Below the pieces are notes generated by a model, which had not been told where the DNA came from, ran no database searches, and was given only the letters and a program-made list of their open reading frames with translations. Of a stretch of 64,000 bases of DNA, positions 47,000 through 55,788 are shown one piece after another. The stretch lies in IMG/VR virus record IMGVR_UViG_3300032516_002690, positions 1-64,000 of that record, one strand, 5' to 3'. The first letter of the stretch is position 1. Each line of letters begins with the position of its first letter. Source of the DNA: a virus. The position numbers were made by a program, and so were the translations under genes.

Positions 47000-48280
47000 A
47001 TGGCTGATAAGAAAGATATCACGCAACCTTGGGAAAAGCTCGGTATTGGACCCACGGGCATGGGGCAGATACCAAAAATCCTCAACATTGTGTGGGCTAT
47101 GCAAAAGAAGCTCACCGTGTGCTTGGTTGGCGAAACAGGAATCGGTAAGACTCCGATCGTACACCAATGGTGTAAAGAAAAGGGCGGGTTTATGTATCCG
47201 CTCAATTTTGGACACATGTCGCAAGAGGAAGTGTCCATGATCATGTTCACTGAAAAGGGCGATACCTTCGACTTCGTACCGCCGCAGTGGATGCATGACC
47301 TCAATACACAGGCGGAGCAAAAGGGCTGCGCTGTGCTGTTTCTTGACGAGTGGAATCGCGGCGATAAGGCCATGGTTAACGCGCTATTCACGCTTACCGA
47401 TGAGCGTCGGGTACACAACTTTCAGTTACACCCCAATGTTTTGGTAGTTGCTGCGATGAATCCCAGCGATGGCAGCTACCTGGTCAATGAAGCTGAAAAG
47501 GACCATGCTATCCGCAAACGCCTGAATTTCGTGTACTGCGTGCACGACCTACAGGCATTCTTGGAGCATACAAAAGCTGCCGGCTGGCATCCGCTGGTAC
47601 CTGCGTTTATCAAGGCTGCGAGCACGTACCTCTACGACGTAGGCGCGCGTGATGCCGGCAAGGCCTTTGCCTGTCCTTCAAATTGGGAGAAGGTCTCGGG
47701 CATTATGAAGGCCGCCAAGAAGGCTGGCGTAGACTACGCCGACGGTGCTGTCTGCAGACTTGTCGAAGGCCAGATTGGTTCTCATGCAGCTGAGAAATTC
47801 ATGGAATTCGTACAGGACCAGAATACGCTTATCCAGCCGTCGGAAATACTGAACGAGTACACGTACGGCTCAGCGGTGCGTGGCCGTGTTGCGGCTATTC
47901 TCAATTGCGCCATTGACAAGGACACCAAGAAGTTCGTCGAGAAAGAGAACAAGCAAAAGACACGTGCCAGCGTTATTAGTGATGTCAGCAAGGGTGTGGC
48001 AATCGAATTGTTCAGCTTGAACCCGGAGCCTTCTGTTGTTGCTCCGCGACTCGCGTTGTTTATGCACGACCTACCCAATGAGCTGCTTCAGACACTCACA
48101 ACTAGCCTCGGTGAACAGTGCAGGGTTAAGGGTACAGACGGGGATAAATACCTCGGTCGCTTGTCCCAGAGTCTTGCAAAGATACCGGAATACAAGGGGA
48201 AGATGAAATTCATCATGGATACGATGCGCGAATACCGCGTCCGTGCAAACATGGTGACCGACGCAGACCCAATGGCTTGA
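47000..48280 (+). CDS. MoxR-type AAA ATPase
   Basis: 426 residues with AGGAA before the ATG. Features: Walker A GETGIGKTP (about 45-53), Walker B AVLFLDEWNRG (about 110-120), sensor-1 region VVAAMNPS, and IRKRLNF, where an Arg finger is expected. The layout is that of the MoxR/RavA branch of AAA ATPases, which work as remodelling partners of VWA-domain proteins. A VWA partner is present at 49973. The C-terminal part is helical and unrecognised. A phage-borne MoxR/VWA pair suggests protein complex remodelling, of host or phage targets. Confidence 0.8.
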   Translation: MADKKDITQPWEKLGIGPTGMGQIPKILNIVWAMQKKLTVCLVGETGIGKTPIVHQWCKEKGGFMYPLNFGHMSQEEVSMIMFTEKGDTFDFVPPQWMHDLNTQAEQKGCAVLFLDEWNRGDKAMVNALFTLTDERRVHNFQLHPNVLVVAAMNPSDGSYLVNEAEKDHAIRKRLNFVYCVHDLQAFLEHTKAAGWHPLVPAFIKAASTYLYDVGARDAGKAFACPSNWEKVSGIMKAAKKAGVDYADGAVCRLVEGQIGSHAAEKFMEFVQDQNTLIQPSEILNEYTYGSAVRGRVAAILNCAIDKDTKKFVEKENKQKTRASVISDVSKGVAIELFSLNPEPSVVAPRLALFMHDLPNELLQTLTTSLGEQCRVKGTDGDKYLGRLSQSLAKIPEYKGKMKFIMDTMREYRVRANMVTDADPMA

Positions 48281-48961
48281 TCAGCAGCTCTTGAAAGGCG
48301 CGATTTGTCGTTCGCGCATCTGAAGGCGTTTGTCAAAATAAATCTGCACAGCAGCTAGCCGTGCGAGCTGAACACCTTCGGTGGTTTCCGGGTAAGGCGC
48401 GTCTAGTAAGGCTTGTCCTCTAGGCGCGTCTGCCCATGCTTTGTGCATGGTGGCTGCTAATTCTTTAGCTCCCTTTGGCAGGAGCTTCGCTAGCTCTACT
48501 GAAGCCATTTCGAGCGTTGGCGGTGCAATAGCAAAGCCTTCGCGGTATAGCTGTACGGCTGTATAACTGATTGGCTCTCGGTCGAATTCCAATGTCTCTT
48601 TTTCATACTCTTGATGTATGAGATTAGCCTCAAATACAGCCCAATTGATGTAGACCACGGGCGCGTCCTCTACGCCCATGTACGTAGGTTCCTCGTTATT
48701 GAACGCGATGCACGTTGCTTCGAAAGCATTCGCGTCGTACCAAAAACGCCCTGTGGTGAGTAGAGAACGAGCGGCCATGATCTGCGAGCGATTGCCAATA
48801 GGCACGTCTACTTTTTGATGATTTAGCTCAATCCAGAGAGTCTGCGGTTCCCAGTTGAGCCAGTCGTTATCAAATAGGCAAAACATGGCTTTCATGCACG
48901 CACTCGCGCACGTCTCATCGAGCCGCAAAGCTTCGCGCGCTAATTTGTCGTGCTCACCCAT
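48281..48961 (-). CDS. Hypothetical protein
   Basis: 226 residues from ATG 48961, which overlaps the upstream stop (ATGGGTGA); a GTG five codons earlier is an alternative. Not recognised. Contains helical and beta regions (LWIELNHQKVDVPIGNR, YMGVEDAPVVYINW), with a few Cys early (DETCASACMKAMFC). It abuts the AAA ATPase stop in the opposite orientation, so the two are convergent. Probably co-transcribed with the next gene. Confidence 0.45.
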   Translation of the reverse strand: MGEHDKLAREALRLDETCASACMKAMFCLFDNDWLNWEPQTLWIELNHQKVDVPIGNRSQIMAARSLLTTGRFWYDANAFEATCIAFNNEEPTYMGVEDAPVVYINWAVFEANLIHQEYEKETLEFDREPISYTAVQLYREGFAIAPPTLEMASVELAKLLPKGAKELAATMHKAWADAPRGQALLDAPYPETTEGVQLARLAAVQIYFDKRLQMRERQIAPFKSC

Positions 48962-49946
48962 TGGTGACGTAATCACGCAGTGAAGATTTCACATCAAGCG
49001 GCAGAGTCTCGAACACTTGCTTGAAGGACATAGGATCACCGGATTGCGCAACTTGCGCCAGCTCGGGTGCGTCTACCTGCTGCCATACTTCCTCGGGCAG
49101 CTGCATCAGCGCTGAGCAAGGCACTTGCACGCCGGCCACGTCGCACATATCTTCTGCTATCTTTTCCGTGTTGAACACGGTCTGCAGCGGGTCGGGAATC
49201 TTACGGTCGTAAAACTTCGTAAGTCCTGCGGTCTTATCGAGCTCTGCAATGACCACCGCAAGTTTTACCAGGTCACGACGATTGGTAATTACATTCGGCA
49301 TCTTGTGCGTAGCGTTGGCGAGCTTTTCGAAAGCTACTTTGTGCGTAGGTTCCGTAGTGGCATCTGCTCGCGCTTCAAGCCAATCACGGATCAACGCAGG
49401 ATTACTCACCGTAGCGCCGGCCATTTTCAACGAAAATGGCCGGAGAGTTACGTTATGTTTTTTTGCGGCTTCATATAACCGACTAAATGCATCAGCTCGC
49501 TTTTCGAGCGTAATCAAATCGTAATCACGGTGTAGTACTTCTTCAGCTACCTTGATTTGTGCAGCACTGTCTAAGGGCAGACGCCTGCTCTCGGGCAACG
49601 CGTATGTAGTCTCTACCGCACTCGCGCATTTCATAGGCGAGAAGACTGACTCCTCGATACTGTACACGGTGCGCGCTGTTTCCAGCTTAGCGTCCACGTG
49701 CCTAGGTACAAAAGATCCGACCTTACTGCGGTAAAAGATACTAGCAATACAATCCTCACGTGTATGTATTGGGAAGCGTCTTTCGTCTTCCCACGCGAAA
49801 GCAGTGCTCGGCAAATTGTCGGACGCGACTTTCGCGGTATCAAATGACGCTGTTTTTAGCATTTCGCGAGCAAGGGGGAAATCACGCGTAAGCACATGCA
49901 AGTGTGCGTAGACCGGATCACCATTGTACTGGTCGATAATCGTCAT
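48954..49946 (-). CDS. Hypothetical protein, possible virion-associated
   Basis: 330 residues, not recognised. Begins MTIIDQYNGDPVYAHLHVL and is mainly helical and charged, with FAWEDERRFPIHTREDCIAS, KFYDRKIPDPLQTVFNTEK and a late Asp/Pro region. The ATG is six bases after a TATAAT box, giving a near-leaderless transcript. It lies between the AAA ATPase and the VWA gene but on the other strand, so it may be inserted between a formerly joined pair, or be a structural protein of the late set. Confidence 0.45.
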   Translation of the reverse strand: MTIIDQYNGDPVYAHLHVLTRDFPLAREMLKTASFDTAKVASDNLPSTAFAWEDERRFPIHTREDCIASIFYRSKVGSFVPRHVDAKLETARTVYSIEESVFSPMKCASAVETTYALPESRRLPLDSAAQIKVAEEVLHRDYDLITLEKRADAFSRLYEAAKKHNVTLRPFSLKMAGATVSNPALIRDWLEARADATTEPTHKVAFEKLANATHKMPNVITNRRDLVKLAVVIAELDKTAGLTKFYDRKIPDPLQTVFNTEKIAEDMCDVAGVQVPCSALMQLPEEVWQQVDAPELAQVAQSGDPMSFKQVFETLPLDVKSSLRDYVTNG

Positions 49947-49958
49947 GGCTGGATTATA
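49947..49958 (-). promoter_or_regulatory. -10 box directly upstream of ATG (near-leaderless)
   Basis: TATAAT (49958-49953) lies six bases before the ATG of the gene at 48954. The -35 region is weak. With normal spacing, transcription would start at or inside the start codon. The opposite strand carries AGGAGG for the VWA gene, so the box overlaps that gene's ribosome-site area. Confidence 0.35.
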
Positions 49959-49972
49959 GCAGGAGGCGCGGG

Positions 49973-51718
49973 ATGGGAACAGGTGTAGAAAATGCTATGT
50001 TACATAAAAAACTGACCGTAGATGAGGCCATAGCTAAAGGACGTGACACCGTAGCGGATGCACTCACGTACTTGACGAGTAACCAAGTCAAGAATTTCTA
50101 CGCACGTGTCATCAATTTGATGGACCGCTACGCTATTCCCGGCATGGGTACCATGGGTGTCAGCGTACAGCGTGGACGCTATATATTTATCTACGATCCG
50201 ATTTTCGCAGCTACGGTGTCCTACGAGGAAGTCTGCGCGACTTGTGAGCACGAGGTTCTGCACTTAGTGCTGGAGCAGATTCCTAGGTCTCTGACGCTGC
50301 GTAAGATTTTCGCCTCAGACGATGACGTAGCGTTGTTTGACATCACCAGTAATCTGGCAGTCGATCTAGCTGCGAATGAGCTGCTAGCCCGCTCGTGGCC
50401 CAAGATAAAACACAAAGACAAGCCGCTTGGTGAGTGGGTCACGCCTGATAAGTATGACCCGCCGTTACCCGCTGACTTGTCCTACGAGAATTATCATCGA
50501 TTACTCATGGAACTCTTGAGTAAGCGTCTTACTGCCTCGCCAAAGCAGTTGTATAAACTGGCGAAACAGATACTAAAAGACAAAAACGATAAAGTACAAA
50601 GCACCATCAATAAACCGAATGAAGCAGATCCGTCGAAAGATGATGAGCAGGGCGGCGGTGAAGGCGAGAGTGACAAGCCAGGGCCGGAAGACGGTGAGGG
50701 CGAAGGTCAAGGCGACGGGCCCGGCGAAGGCCAAGATGGATCTGGGCAAGGGTCCGGGGACGGGCAGGGTTCGCCGCAAGGTTCGGGCAAGGGCCAAGGA
50801 CAGAGCCAAGCGCCAGAACCAAACATGACCCCCGAGGAACTCGCGAAAGAAATCGGTGACCTCGACCCGGTAGACCATAAAATACTGGAAATGCTAGTCA
50901 ACTCCATGAAAAGTCATATGGGGTGGAATGCGGCAAATCCCGATGAGAGCGATACGCATAAGGCGCAGGAACACGGCAAAGAACTAATTAAGTCTGCTAT
51001 TTCGGGTATGGACCAGAAGTCCCGCGGGACTATTCCGGGACATATGATGGAACTTATCCGTAGGATGCTGACACCGCCGTCTATTTCGTGGACGGAGTTC
51101 TTGCATAATATCGTCCAGCGTACGCGGCAAACAAAGCGTATGCGTGGCATGTCCCGCCCGTCTAAGAAACTCTCTGCTCTGAAGATATACGCGCGAAAGA
51201 AGCTCGAAGAAGACAAAGACGAACGCTTTTTACGCTACGCCAAGATCAGACAGATGTCTGTATTTCCAGGCATTAAACAAGACAATAAATTCACGATTGT
51301 ATACGCTGTGGATACCTCGGGTTCCATGAGCACTAAAGATCTGCAGTTAGGTTTAGCAGAGCTGCAGCACATACAGAAATCAGATTCAGACGTGTCCATC
51401 TGCGTGATTTACGCAGATACGCATATCTGTACTGAGTATTGGATTGACGCAACTGCCCAGATTGATCCTAATCTGACTGGACGGGGTGGCACAGACTTCG
51501 AGGCTGTGTTTGTTCACGTACAGAAATTACTCGGTAACCAAGACAAAGCGCCTGACGTGCTGGTGTACTGCACCGACGGTTACGCTCCACCGCCTACTAC
51601 GCGCTTGCCCCTGCCTACCGTATGGTTGCTCACCCCGAGGGGACAGCCTGTGATGGCTGATAGTGGACACATCACGATCATGATGAAGGACTATCAACTA
51701 GAGGATTCGTATGTCTAA
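49973..51718 (+). CDS. Metallopeptidase-like/VWA domain protein, MoxR partner
   Basis: 581 residues, ribosome site AGGAGG. The N-terminal part carries HEVLH (about 93-97) in a CEHEVLHLVLEQIP context, as in the putative metallopeptidase domain that accompanies DUF2201 VWA-like proteins. Residues about 210-285 are a Gly/Glu/Gln/Asp-rich linker. The C-terminal third is a VWA domain with a full MIDAS: DTSGSMS (near 446), GRGGTDF (near 505) and CTDGY (near 531). VWA/MoxR pairs act together as remodelling machines. The AAA partner is at 47000. The next gene overlaps by 8 bases, and the reverse transcriptase follows. Confidence 0.8.
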   Translation: MGTGVENAMLHKKLTVDEAIAKGRDTVADALTYLTSNQVKNFYARVINLMDRYAIPGMGTMGVSVQRGRYIFIYDPIFAATVSYEEVCATCEHEVLHLVLEQIPRSLTLRKIFASDDDVALFDITSNLAVDLAANELLARSWPKIKHKDKPLGEWVTPDKYDPPLPADLSYENYHRLLMELLSKRLTASPKQLYKLAKQILKDKNDKVQSTINKPNEADPSKDDEQGGGEGESDKPGPEDGEGEGQGDGPGEGQDGSGQGSGDGQGSPQGSGKGQGQSQAPEPNMTPEELAKEIGDLDPVDHKILEMLVNSMKSHMGWNAANPDESDTHKAQEHGKELIKSAISGMDQKSRGTIPGHMMELIRRMLTPPSISWTEFLHNIVQRTRQTKRMRGMSRPSKKLSALKIYARKKLEEDKDERFLRYAKIRQMSVFPGIKQDNKFTIVYAVDTSGSMSTKDLQLGLAELQHIQKSDSDVSICVIYADTHICTEYWIDATAQIDPNLTGRGGTDFEAVFVHVQKLLGNQDKAPDVLVYCTDGYAPPPTTRLPLPTVWLLTPRGQPVMADSGHITIMMKDYQLEDSYV

Positions 51719-52364
51719 TGTCATAGACATTCACATTCAGCGCAACGTTGTCGGTACCGTAATACCCTTCGACAAGTTGTATCTCTTCGATAGGGCGGAT
51801 CGAGAGCTGATACCGAAGATATTCGGGTACGCAATCGTCTTGCCGTTTTCGGATGACATGCGCGATACACTCTACAAACTAAAGGTCGCGGAAGTAACGC
51901 ATAAGCGTTTCCAACGGGATGACTCATCTAAAAAGATAGAGCCGCTGCTGGATGGCGAGAGCTTAGACAAGAAACCTAGCATTCTTGCCTGGTGGGAAGC
52001 TTTTGCTGTACAGCATGATTTACTAAATCGCGTAGCTGTGGTGCCTGTATTGACTTCAGTTGCACGCAAGAAAATACGACCGCGTTACATCGCGTCGCAC
52101 AAATGGTTTACGGACCAACAAAAGAATGCCAAGCGTACGCGTCCTTTACCTGTGGTTCCTGCGGTCAGCGAAATGGGATATCTCGCAACACCCCTCGCTG
52201 CGCCACAGGATAAAATCCGTCCTATTTGTTCTATATGCCCGCGAATGCTTATGCACCTTCAGGGTGAGTGCGTACCGGGGCAAGCTGTTTGCTATAAATC
52301 GCTAGACTTTTCTGAGATCGAGGAAACGCCAGCAGATGTCAGCTTACAGCAAGACAACGATTAA
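51711..52364 (+). CDS. Hypothetical protein with C-terminal Cys cluster
   Basis: 217 residues. N-terminal beta-rich part (VIDIHIQRNVVGTVIPFDKLYLFD), helical middle, and a Cys-rich end (CSICPRMLMHLQGECVPGQAVC), probably a zinc-binding site. It overlaps the VWA gene by 8 bases and the reverse transcriptase gene by 29 bases, so the three are translated as one unit. No family recognised. It may be an accessory factor of the RT or the VWA protein. Confidence 0.5.
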   Translation: MSNVIDIHIQRNVVGTVIPFDKLYLFDRADRELIPKIFGYAIVLPFSDDMRDTLYKLKVAEVTHKRFQRDDSSKKIEPLLDGESLDKKPSILAWWEAFAVQHDLLNRVAVVPVLTSVARKKIRPRYIASHKWFTDQQKNAKRTRPLPVVPAVSEMGYLATPLAAPQDKIRPICSICPRMLMHLQGECVPGQAVCYKSLDFSEIEETPADVSLQQDND

Positions 52365-53385
52365 CATCATCGAGCTGCCGCATGTGTCTAAAATACCGGA
52401 GGGGGTCCCTCCGGTGTTCGATACCATGTCGTTGGCGCATTCGTTGGGTATTCGAAACCGTACGCTGATGGGGCTCATCGTACGCCGGGCGAAGCTGTAC
52501 AAGAAGTTTGTTATACCGAAGAAGTCGGGCGGTAAGCGAGTTATCCACTCACCTGATCCGAAACTCAAATATGTACAGGCGCGTGTGCTCGAACGCTTCT
52601 TTACCAAGATAAAGTATCCAGAGCATATTGCTGCGTACGTGCCAGAACGTACTACGCGTTATAGTGCTGAAAAGCACGCGGGAAAGCCTTTGCTAATCGT
52701 TATCGATTTAAAGGACTTTTTCCCAAGTACTCGGCGTGCATGGATTCGACGCGCCCTACAAGCGGAGTTCAATCTACCTTTTGAGGTAGTGAGCGCTATT
52801 GCAGATATTGCTACTATTCCTGTCGATACGCTGACAGGCACACGTTACGTAGTTCCCCAAGGGGCGCCAACCAGCGGTGCTATTTGCAATTGGGTAGCTC
52901 ACCATCGTATCGATAAGCCTGTGCTCGAAGAGTGCGCTAAGTGGAATATGGCATATACCCGATATGCTGATGACCTAGCTTTTTCATCGAACGTACAATT
53001 AACACGCGACGACACCAACAAGTTTATTCGCGCAATCTGTAAGATCATAAAGAAGTCGGGCTACGAAGTTAATCGTAAGAAGCTCCGTGTAACACGTCCA
53101 GGACGACAGCAGCGTTTGTTGGGTATGACGATCAACGCAAAGCCCAATATTATTCGTCTACATTACCGTAAATTACGCGCACGTATTCACAACTGCAAGA
53201 TAAAGGGCTTTGACGCTGTAGCTCACGAAATGCGCATGGAGTCTGGCGAGCAGCTAAAGTCGCAAATCATGGGTAAAATTTCATACTACCACATGATCAA
53301 CCCCGTGAAGGCTGCGAAGCTCAAGCAGCAATTCCAAGCAGCTGAAGGGCTTCCGCAACATGGCACGCTACTACACACTGTGTGA
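52336..53385 (+). CDS. Reverse transcriptase, retron-like
   Basis: 349 residues. The seven RT blocks are visible: KKSGGKRVIHSPDPKLKYVQ (fingers), VIDLKDFFPST (motif A, Asp124), PQGAPTSGAICN (motif B, 174-185), YTRYADDLAFSS (motif C, YADD 210-213), and LLGMTINAKPNIIRLHYRKL (thumb). SAEKH at 110-114 corresponds to the NAxxH motif of retron RTs, and LLG (261-263) to the VTG motif; the first keeps the pattern, the second does not. Motif B has SG where most retrons have SP. No endonuclease, maturase or protease domain is fused. The catalytic Asp residues are intact. The gene is in a tight operon with the VWA and 485-residue genes, without room for an msr-msd RNA directly upstream. Confidence 0.88.
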   Translation: MSAYSKTTINIIELPHVSKIPEGVPPVFDTMSLAHSLGIRNRTLMGLIVRRAKLYKKFVIPKKSGGKRVIHSPDPKLKYVQARVLERFFTKIKYPEHIAAYVPERTTRYSAEKHAGKPLLIVIDLKDFFPSTRRAWIRRALQAEFNLPFEVVSAIADIATIPVDTLTGTRYVVPQGAPTSGAICNWVAHHRIDKPVLEECAKWNMAYTRYADDLAFSSNVQLTRDDTNKFIRAICKIIKKSGYEVNRKKLRVTRPGRQQRLLGMTINAKPNIIRLHYRKLRARIHNCKIKGFDAVAHEMRMESGEQLKSQIMGKISYYHMINPVKAAKLKQQFQAAEGLPQHGTLLHTV

Positions 53386-54817
53386 AACGACTCCTGGTAA
53401 GGAAGCCGGCAAGTCAGGCGGTCAACGTCGATACTTACGTGTGTACTATGCGTCGGAAGGCTTCCTCTTCCACGATACAGAAGATTCGCTGACGTTTACA
53501 GATATACAAAAAGCGCTCTGGATGTTGTCAGACCTTTACGAGGATGCGCAACGTGTCATAGCTATTTGCGTCGATGATAACACTATCATGGCGACATTCA
53601 GTACGTACGCACTACCTAGACCAACACGCCCCGGATTCAATCTCTACAGCAGCGTAAAGCCGGACGAGTACTTAGAAAGTAGCGGGTTAGCCGGTTGGTT
53701 GTTACGTGACATAAAAAACCCCGCGTCTGAGCCGATTCCCGTAGACTATAACGATCTGTACAATGATTGCATTATGCTTGAACGCGTTACGGATAATTGC
53801 CCGTGCGTAAAACAAGCCGAAGGTACGTGTTTTCCGAGTACAGTATACCTGCGATATCCGTGGTTAGCCGCTAACACTACGAATTACAGCGCTACAGAAG
53901 TAAGTAAGTTCCATACTAAACGCTATGAAAACGTAGGGGGTTTCGAATACATATCAGGGCAGCTCGCAACCAGCGCAGACTTTAGCGAGGCGATACGCCC
54001 TTGGGATAACTACGACTTCCGTTTGGTACCAAAACGTGAAACGCAATTCGCCGAACGCGGGCAGGAACTATCGCATCGTTCCACCCACCGCAAGGTTGAA
54101 TGCTCGCAATGCACGTTTGCCACCAAGAAACACGGTGGCGGTTACGAAGACTGTGGTCGCATTAAAGACTGTCGTACACATACAACCGAAGAACAAGCGT
54201 GGGTTACGCTTTTCGATTGGTTGAAAACAGATACCGATTTTGTTACAGGAACGCCTGGGTTTTCGCCGGGCGAAATAAATTACCTGATCAAAGAAGCGGG
54301 GCGTGCAGAGCACAGTAAATCGATTAGCGATACTCGAAAGGTACCGACTTACCTAGCGGGCTTTCATTCCGGCTACTCGACCGAATACATGCAATACATG
54401 GTGACTGCAGCCCGCGGACATTTGTCACGGCACAAGTACTACGTCAGCTACAAAGACCTTCGGATGGATTATCCGATGTTACTTGCAAGTGCAGATATAC
54501 CACCAATAACCGTCGAACCAAAGATGCTACTGGCGCACGCTATTTACTCAGGGTGGCCGTATATCCGCGGCGAATCGGGCGGTTGGGGTCACCGCAATCA
54601 TCCCTTTTGGCGGATGGAATTGCAGCACGGTACGATGTCAACGTATGGCCATACCTCGAATGGGTATTTCCACGGCCCGTCGTTAAGCGTGGCTTCGCAT
54701 GTATCTGATTACATACAGGCGAAGTGGCCCGGACAGCAAAACGATATATGCAACAAATACATAAGCGCCGTTAGGCGCCAGGCACAAAGTCAGGGCACAC
54801 TGCCAATACTAGCGTGA
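53360..54817 (+). CDS. Unknown protein in the reverse-transcriptase operon
   Basis: 485 residues, not recognised. It overlaps the RT gene by 26 bases. The protein looks globular throughout, with two Cys regions (CPCVKQAEGTC near 145-155 and CSQCTFATKKHGGGYEDC near 248-265) that could bind zinc, and a Tyr/Trp-rich C-terminal half (AHAIYSGWPYIRGESGGWG). No nuclease, protease, or membrane motif was recognised. By position it is a candidate partner or effector of the RT. It converges with the next gene; their 3-prime ends overlap by 47 bases. Confidence 0.45.
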   Translation: MARYYTLCETTPGKEAGKSGGQRRYLRVYYASEGFLFHDTEDSLTFTDIQKALWMLSDLYEDAQRVIAICVDDNTIMATFSTYALPRPTRPGFNLYSSVKPDEYLESSGLAGWLLRDIKNPASEPIPVDYNDLYNDCIMLERVTDNCPCVKQAEGTCFPSTVYLRYPWLAANTTNYSATEVSKFHTKRYENVGGFEYISGQLATSADFSEAIRPWDNYDFRLVPKRETQFAERGQELSHRSTHRKVECSQCTFATKKHGGGYEDCGRIKDCRTHTTEEQAWVTLFDWLKTDTDFVTGTPGFSPGEINYLIKEAGRAEHSKSISDTRKVPTYLAGFHSGYSTEYMQYMVTAARGHLSRHKYYVSYKDLRMDYPMLLASADIPPITVEPKMLLAHAIYSGWPYIRGESGGWGHRNHPFWRMELQHGTMSTYGHTSNGYFHGPSLSVASHVSDYIQAKWPGQQNDICNKYISAVRRQAQSQGTLPILA

Positions 54818-55757
54818 GCGCCGCAGCTCGCGCAGCTTGTGCCTGCGTAACTGCCGCCTGAAGAGAAGCATCTTCAGCGCGGCAATTATTTAGGTCAACG
54901 AATAGCGCATTCTTCGCCTGTGTTAGCGTAGTTACGCGTAGTTGCAAAGTTGTTACCATTGTACTGATGGTGCCGGACGATAGCGTAGCGAGGGCCGTAT
55001 TCTGTACGTTGAACTGCGCTAAGTATGCATCATTGGATGTGAAATAAACTTCTAGCGCGTCCTTTTCAGCATCTGTAGCAGAAGTTATCTGATTCAACGC
55101 GCGGGCATTGCTGTTGTTGGCGTTGAGGGTACCGTAAACAGTGGTGTAAATACTGTTCGCGGTTGAAATACCCGCTTGAACAGTTAGTGCGTTTGTGAGA
55201 TCTGATTGAGCCAGCTGTAGGCTTGTCTCGGTCGTAGCAATATTTGTTTCAATAGATGTGCAGCTATGCGCGTCGCGTGCAGTAGTAGCTGTAGCTAGTG
55301 CCGTGTTAGTTGCGTAAAACGCGTCTTTGAGACCTTGTTTTGCGGACTCGTCGACCGTCGGATAGATGATAATATCACCTCCTTCGAAAGTCTCGTACTC
55401 CGTCAAAAACGCGTCGTAGTTTGCAGTCAGCGCATTAATGCGACTGGACAGTTCTTTCCAAGCCGCGTTGGCCGTTTCAATATCGTCGTACGTGAGCGTC
55501 GTACTACTCGCACGCCAGAGTTCATCGCTATTTACAATCGCGGTGTCCCGATTCGTGACATAGGTCAGCGAATCCGCGATCTCCACAACACGATTAAATG
55601 TGTCATCTTTTGGATCATCTGGCGTGACTATATTCAGCAAAAATATAGCGGTATCCTGCAGGGTGCCTGCGACAGTACACGTCGTTTTAATCGTATATTG
55701 TGCTGTGCCGGATACGACAACAGCTTTGCGTTCCATGACTACTTGCGTACCCGACAT
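54771..55757 (-). CDS. Coiled-coil protein, possible tail or fibre-associated
   Basis: 328 residues. Begins MSGTQVVMERKAVVVSG; the first 90 residues are beta-rich (TIKTTCTVAGTLQDTAIFLL). Most of the rest is long coiled coil with frequent Ala/Thr/Asn/Gln (TATTARDAHSCTSIETNIATTE, LQLAQSDLTNALTVQAGIST), broken by DIIIYPTVDE. The C-terminus is Ala-rich. The combination suggests a fibrous virion protein. Family not recognised. Its 3-prime end overlaps the RT-operon gene by 47 bases. Confidence 0.5.
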   Translation of the reverse strand: MSGTQVVMERKAVVVSGTAQYTIKTTCTVAGTLQDTAIFLLNIVTPDDPKDDTFNRVVEIADSLTYVTNRDTAIVNSDELWRASSTTLTYDDIETANAAWKELSSRINALTANYDAFLTEYETFEGGDIIIYPTVDESAKQGLKDAFYATNTALATATTARDAHSCTSIETNIATTETSLQLAQSDLTNALTVQAGISTANSIYTTVYGTLNANNSNARALNQITSATDAEKDALEVYFTSNDAYLAQFNVQNTALATLSSGTISTMVTTLQLRVTTLTQAKNALFVDLNNCRAEDASLQAAVTQAQAARAAALTLVLAVCPDFVPGA

Positions 55758-55788
55758 GATTTACTCGCGGTGATTATTGTACGTGTAC

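Noticed and set aside
52300-52340. Canonical retron msr-msd directly upstream of the RT
   Set aside because: The RT start lies inside the preceding gene; there is no non-coding space for the RNA.
51700-53400. Diversity-generating retroelement around the RT
   Set aside because: No template/variable repeat pair was seen near the RT, no Avd-type small helical gene precedes it, and motif B is not of the SQ type typical for DGR RTs. A full self-alignment would be needed to exclude a distant pair.
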